Source: Cephalothrix simula (taxonomy: Eukaryota; Nemertea; Palaeonemertea; Archinemertea; Cephalotrichidae). From it: a stretch of 64,000 nucleotides of DNA. The notes under the pieces were generated by a model. That model saw only the letters and a list, made by a program, of their open reading frames with translations, did not search any database and was not told where the DNA came from. The position numbers and the translations under genes were made by a program. The stretch covers positions 48,442 through 112,441 of the forward strand of contig JAXIUW010240284.1 of the NCBI GenBank assembly GCA_035591015.1, written 5' to 3'. Of this stretch, positions 62,865-64,000 are shown in pieces (within the stretch, counting starts at the first letter, position 1; the number at the start of each line of letters is the position of its first letter).

Positions 62865-63701
62865 ATGCGCTTTTGGAAATATCATGGCTTGGGCAATGAT
62901 TACCTAGTCATTCATGCTACAAAAAAAGAACTAACCCCCGCTGAAGTGCGCCTTATTTGCGATAGGCACTATGGCGTTGGTGCTGATGGTATTATGTGGA
63001 TTAGTCCTCATAGTGGCACGGCGACCTATGCGACCATAATCTATAATCCCGATGGTAGTATTGCCGAGCGCAGCGGCAATGGCCTACGTATTTTTGCCTG
63101 CCATTTATGGCAGAACAAGCTAGTTAAGCAGCGTGATTTTTATCTAGAAACTCAGAGCGGGGCCATCCACGCCAGTGCCATTAACGAGCATGAATTCTCT
63201 ATACAAATGGGGCGTGCGTCATTCTATAGTCAAGACATTCCAATGAGTGGCGCACCGCACGAGGTGGTGGCTGAAGAACTGCTAATCGCTGATCAAAAGT
63301 TGAGCATAACCGCCGTAAATGTTGGCAATCCGCATTGTGTGGTTGCCTGCTCAACACTTGATGAGAGCTTTACGCAGTGCATTGGGAGCCTGATTGAGCG
63401 CAATCAACGCTTTCCGCAACGCACCAATGTGCAGTTTATGAAGGTAGACAGTCGCCATCAAATTAGTATTCAAATCTGGGAAAGGGGCGCAGGCTATACC
63501 CTAGCCTCCGGAAGCAGTAGCTGCGCTGCTGCTGCTGCTGCCATGCGCCAAGAATTGTGCTCTAGCCCGGTTACCGTCTGTATGCCCGGCGGGCAACTCA
63601 AAGTAGCCATTAGCACTGACTACCACATTACCCTCACCGGGGCTGTTCAATTTGTTATGCATGGCGAGCTATCGGAAAATTTGTTGCAATCAATACAGTA
63701 A
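62865..63701 (+). CDS. dapF: Diaminopimelate-epimerase-family protein with serine in both catalytic cysteine positions
   Basis: A 278-residue DapF-fold protein: KYHGLGNDYLVI at the start, YGVGADGI, NPDGSIAE, VNVGNPHCVV and WERGAGYTLASGSSSC near the end. In true DapF the two acid-base cysteines lie in the CGNG and ACG[ST]G motifs; here those positions are Ser70 (RSGNGLR) and Ser215 (LASGSSS). The rest of the DAP-binding framework is retained. Either the enzyme works with a changed mechanism or substrate, or it is not an epimerase. Confidence 0.8.
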   Translation: MRFWKYHGLGNDYLVIHATKKELTPAEVRLICDRHYGVGADGIMWISPHSGTATYATIIYNPDGSIAERSGNGLRIFACHLWQNKLVKQRDFYLETQSGAIHASAINEHEFSIQMGRASFYSQDIPMSGAPHEVVAEELLIADQKLSITAVNVGNPHCVVACSTLDESFTQCIGSLIERNQRFPQRTNVQFMKVDSRHQISIQIWERGAGYTLASGSSSCAAAAAAMRQELCSSPVTVCMPGGQLKVAISTDYHITLTGAVQFVMHGELSENLLQSIQ

Positions 63702-63731
63702 TAGGGAGTTGTCTTGCTCGGTCGTGGAAGA

Positions 63732-64000
63732 AAGGTGATGCTCCAAAGTGGCTGACGTTAGGGGTTCTACCCCAGCAAGGCAATAGAGAATTGCCTTTCA
63801 CCAATGTAAGTAAGCAAGGCGATGCGCCAAAGCGGCTAGGGTTAGGGGTTCCACCCAGCAAGATGATAGAGAATTGCCTTGCACCCATGCAAGTAAGCAA
63901 GGTTGTGTGCCAAAATGCTTAGTGTTAGGGGCTCTGCCCCTAACAACCCCGACAGAGGGCAATGCCCTCTGTACTCCCGGACTTGGCCGAAGGCAAAGCC
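63732..64000. repeat. Structured direct repeats with hairpins at the window edge
   Basis: Two full imperfect units (63732-63815 and 63816-63898, 84 and 83 bp) and the start of a third (63899 on). Each holds a G-run/C-run hairpin; in the third it is GTTAGGGGC-TCT-GCCCCTAAC (63924-63944), perfect over 9 bp. Another perfect 9-bp hairpin, ACAGAGGGC-AAT-GCCCTCTGT, follows at 63952-63972. The array probably continues past the window. No gene is seen here. Confidence 0.8.

Overview
The window reads as a chromosomal segment of a gram-negative proteobacterium, most likely a gammaproteobacterium. The grounds are a pitrilysin-type M16 protease, LolC/E and Lnt for lipoproteins, a TatB-like protein, an S13 D-Ala-D-Ala carboxypeptidase, the yceD-rpmF-fabD-fabG-acpP-fabF gene order, and yajC-secD-secF. 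Base composition is moderate. Several normally contiguous operons are trimmed here (no nuoH or nuoI between nuoG and nuoJ, no plsX or fabH between rpmF and fabD, no obgE after rpmA), and the spacers carry degenerate short repeats. This suggests a lineage with rearranged operons, perhaps host-associated or streamlined. No genus can be named from sequence alone, and no rRNA or tRNA gene was recognised.

Layout. 0-7.5 kb: respiratory complex I (nuoG partial, J, K, L, M, N). 7.9-16 kb: DNA repair (mutM), a PBP4-like peptidase, rpiA, a YdiJ-type FAD/Fe-S oxidoreductase with a small zinc-ribbon gene, and a LolC/E permease. 16-17 kb: an ornithine-carbamoyltransferase-like gene. 17.4-33.1 kb: a compact phage head and tail module, all on the + strand. 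33.2-34.1 kb: tatB-like, L27 and L21. 34.3-37.6 kb: a FadL-like outer-membrane barrel plus a leucine-rich-repeat lipoprotein. 37.6-40.5 kb: secF, secD, yajC. 40.9-43.9 kb: a pitrilysin-type protease. 44.5-51.8 kb: folK, a membrane adenylate cyclase, a LysM/NodB lipoprotein, a LysM/TPR protein and the full t6A set tsaC, tsaE, tsaB, tsaD. 51.8-56 kb: gcvH and the fatty-acid synthesis genes with rpmF and yceD. 56.3-64 kb: fmt, a periplasmic binding-like protein, era, an unrecognised 641-residue protein, lnt, dapF, then structured repeats.

The most interesting element is the 15-kb phage-derived module. It encodes a terminase, portal, protease/scaffold, repeat-bearing accessory head protein, capsid, a double glycosyltransferase, connectors, tail tube, a tail chaperone with a canonical A AAA AAC programmed -1 frameshift, a lipoprotein, a short tape measure and a beta-propeller tail-tip protein. 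Every reading frame is intact. There is no integrase, transposase, repressor, replication or lysis gene, and the module is bounded directly by housekeeping genes. That content resembles a gene transfer agent or another domesticated particle more than a decaying prophage, but function is inferred, not shown.

Other points of note are a DapF-family protein whose two catalytic cysteines are both serine, a carbamoyltransferase without the HCLP signature, an Era with a low-complexity insertion in its GTPase domain, and a structured repeat array at the right edge.
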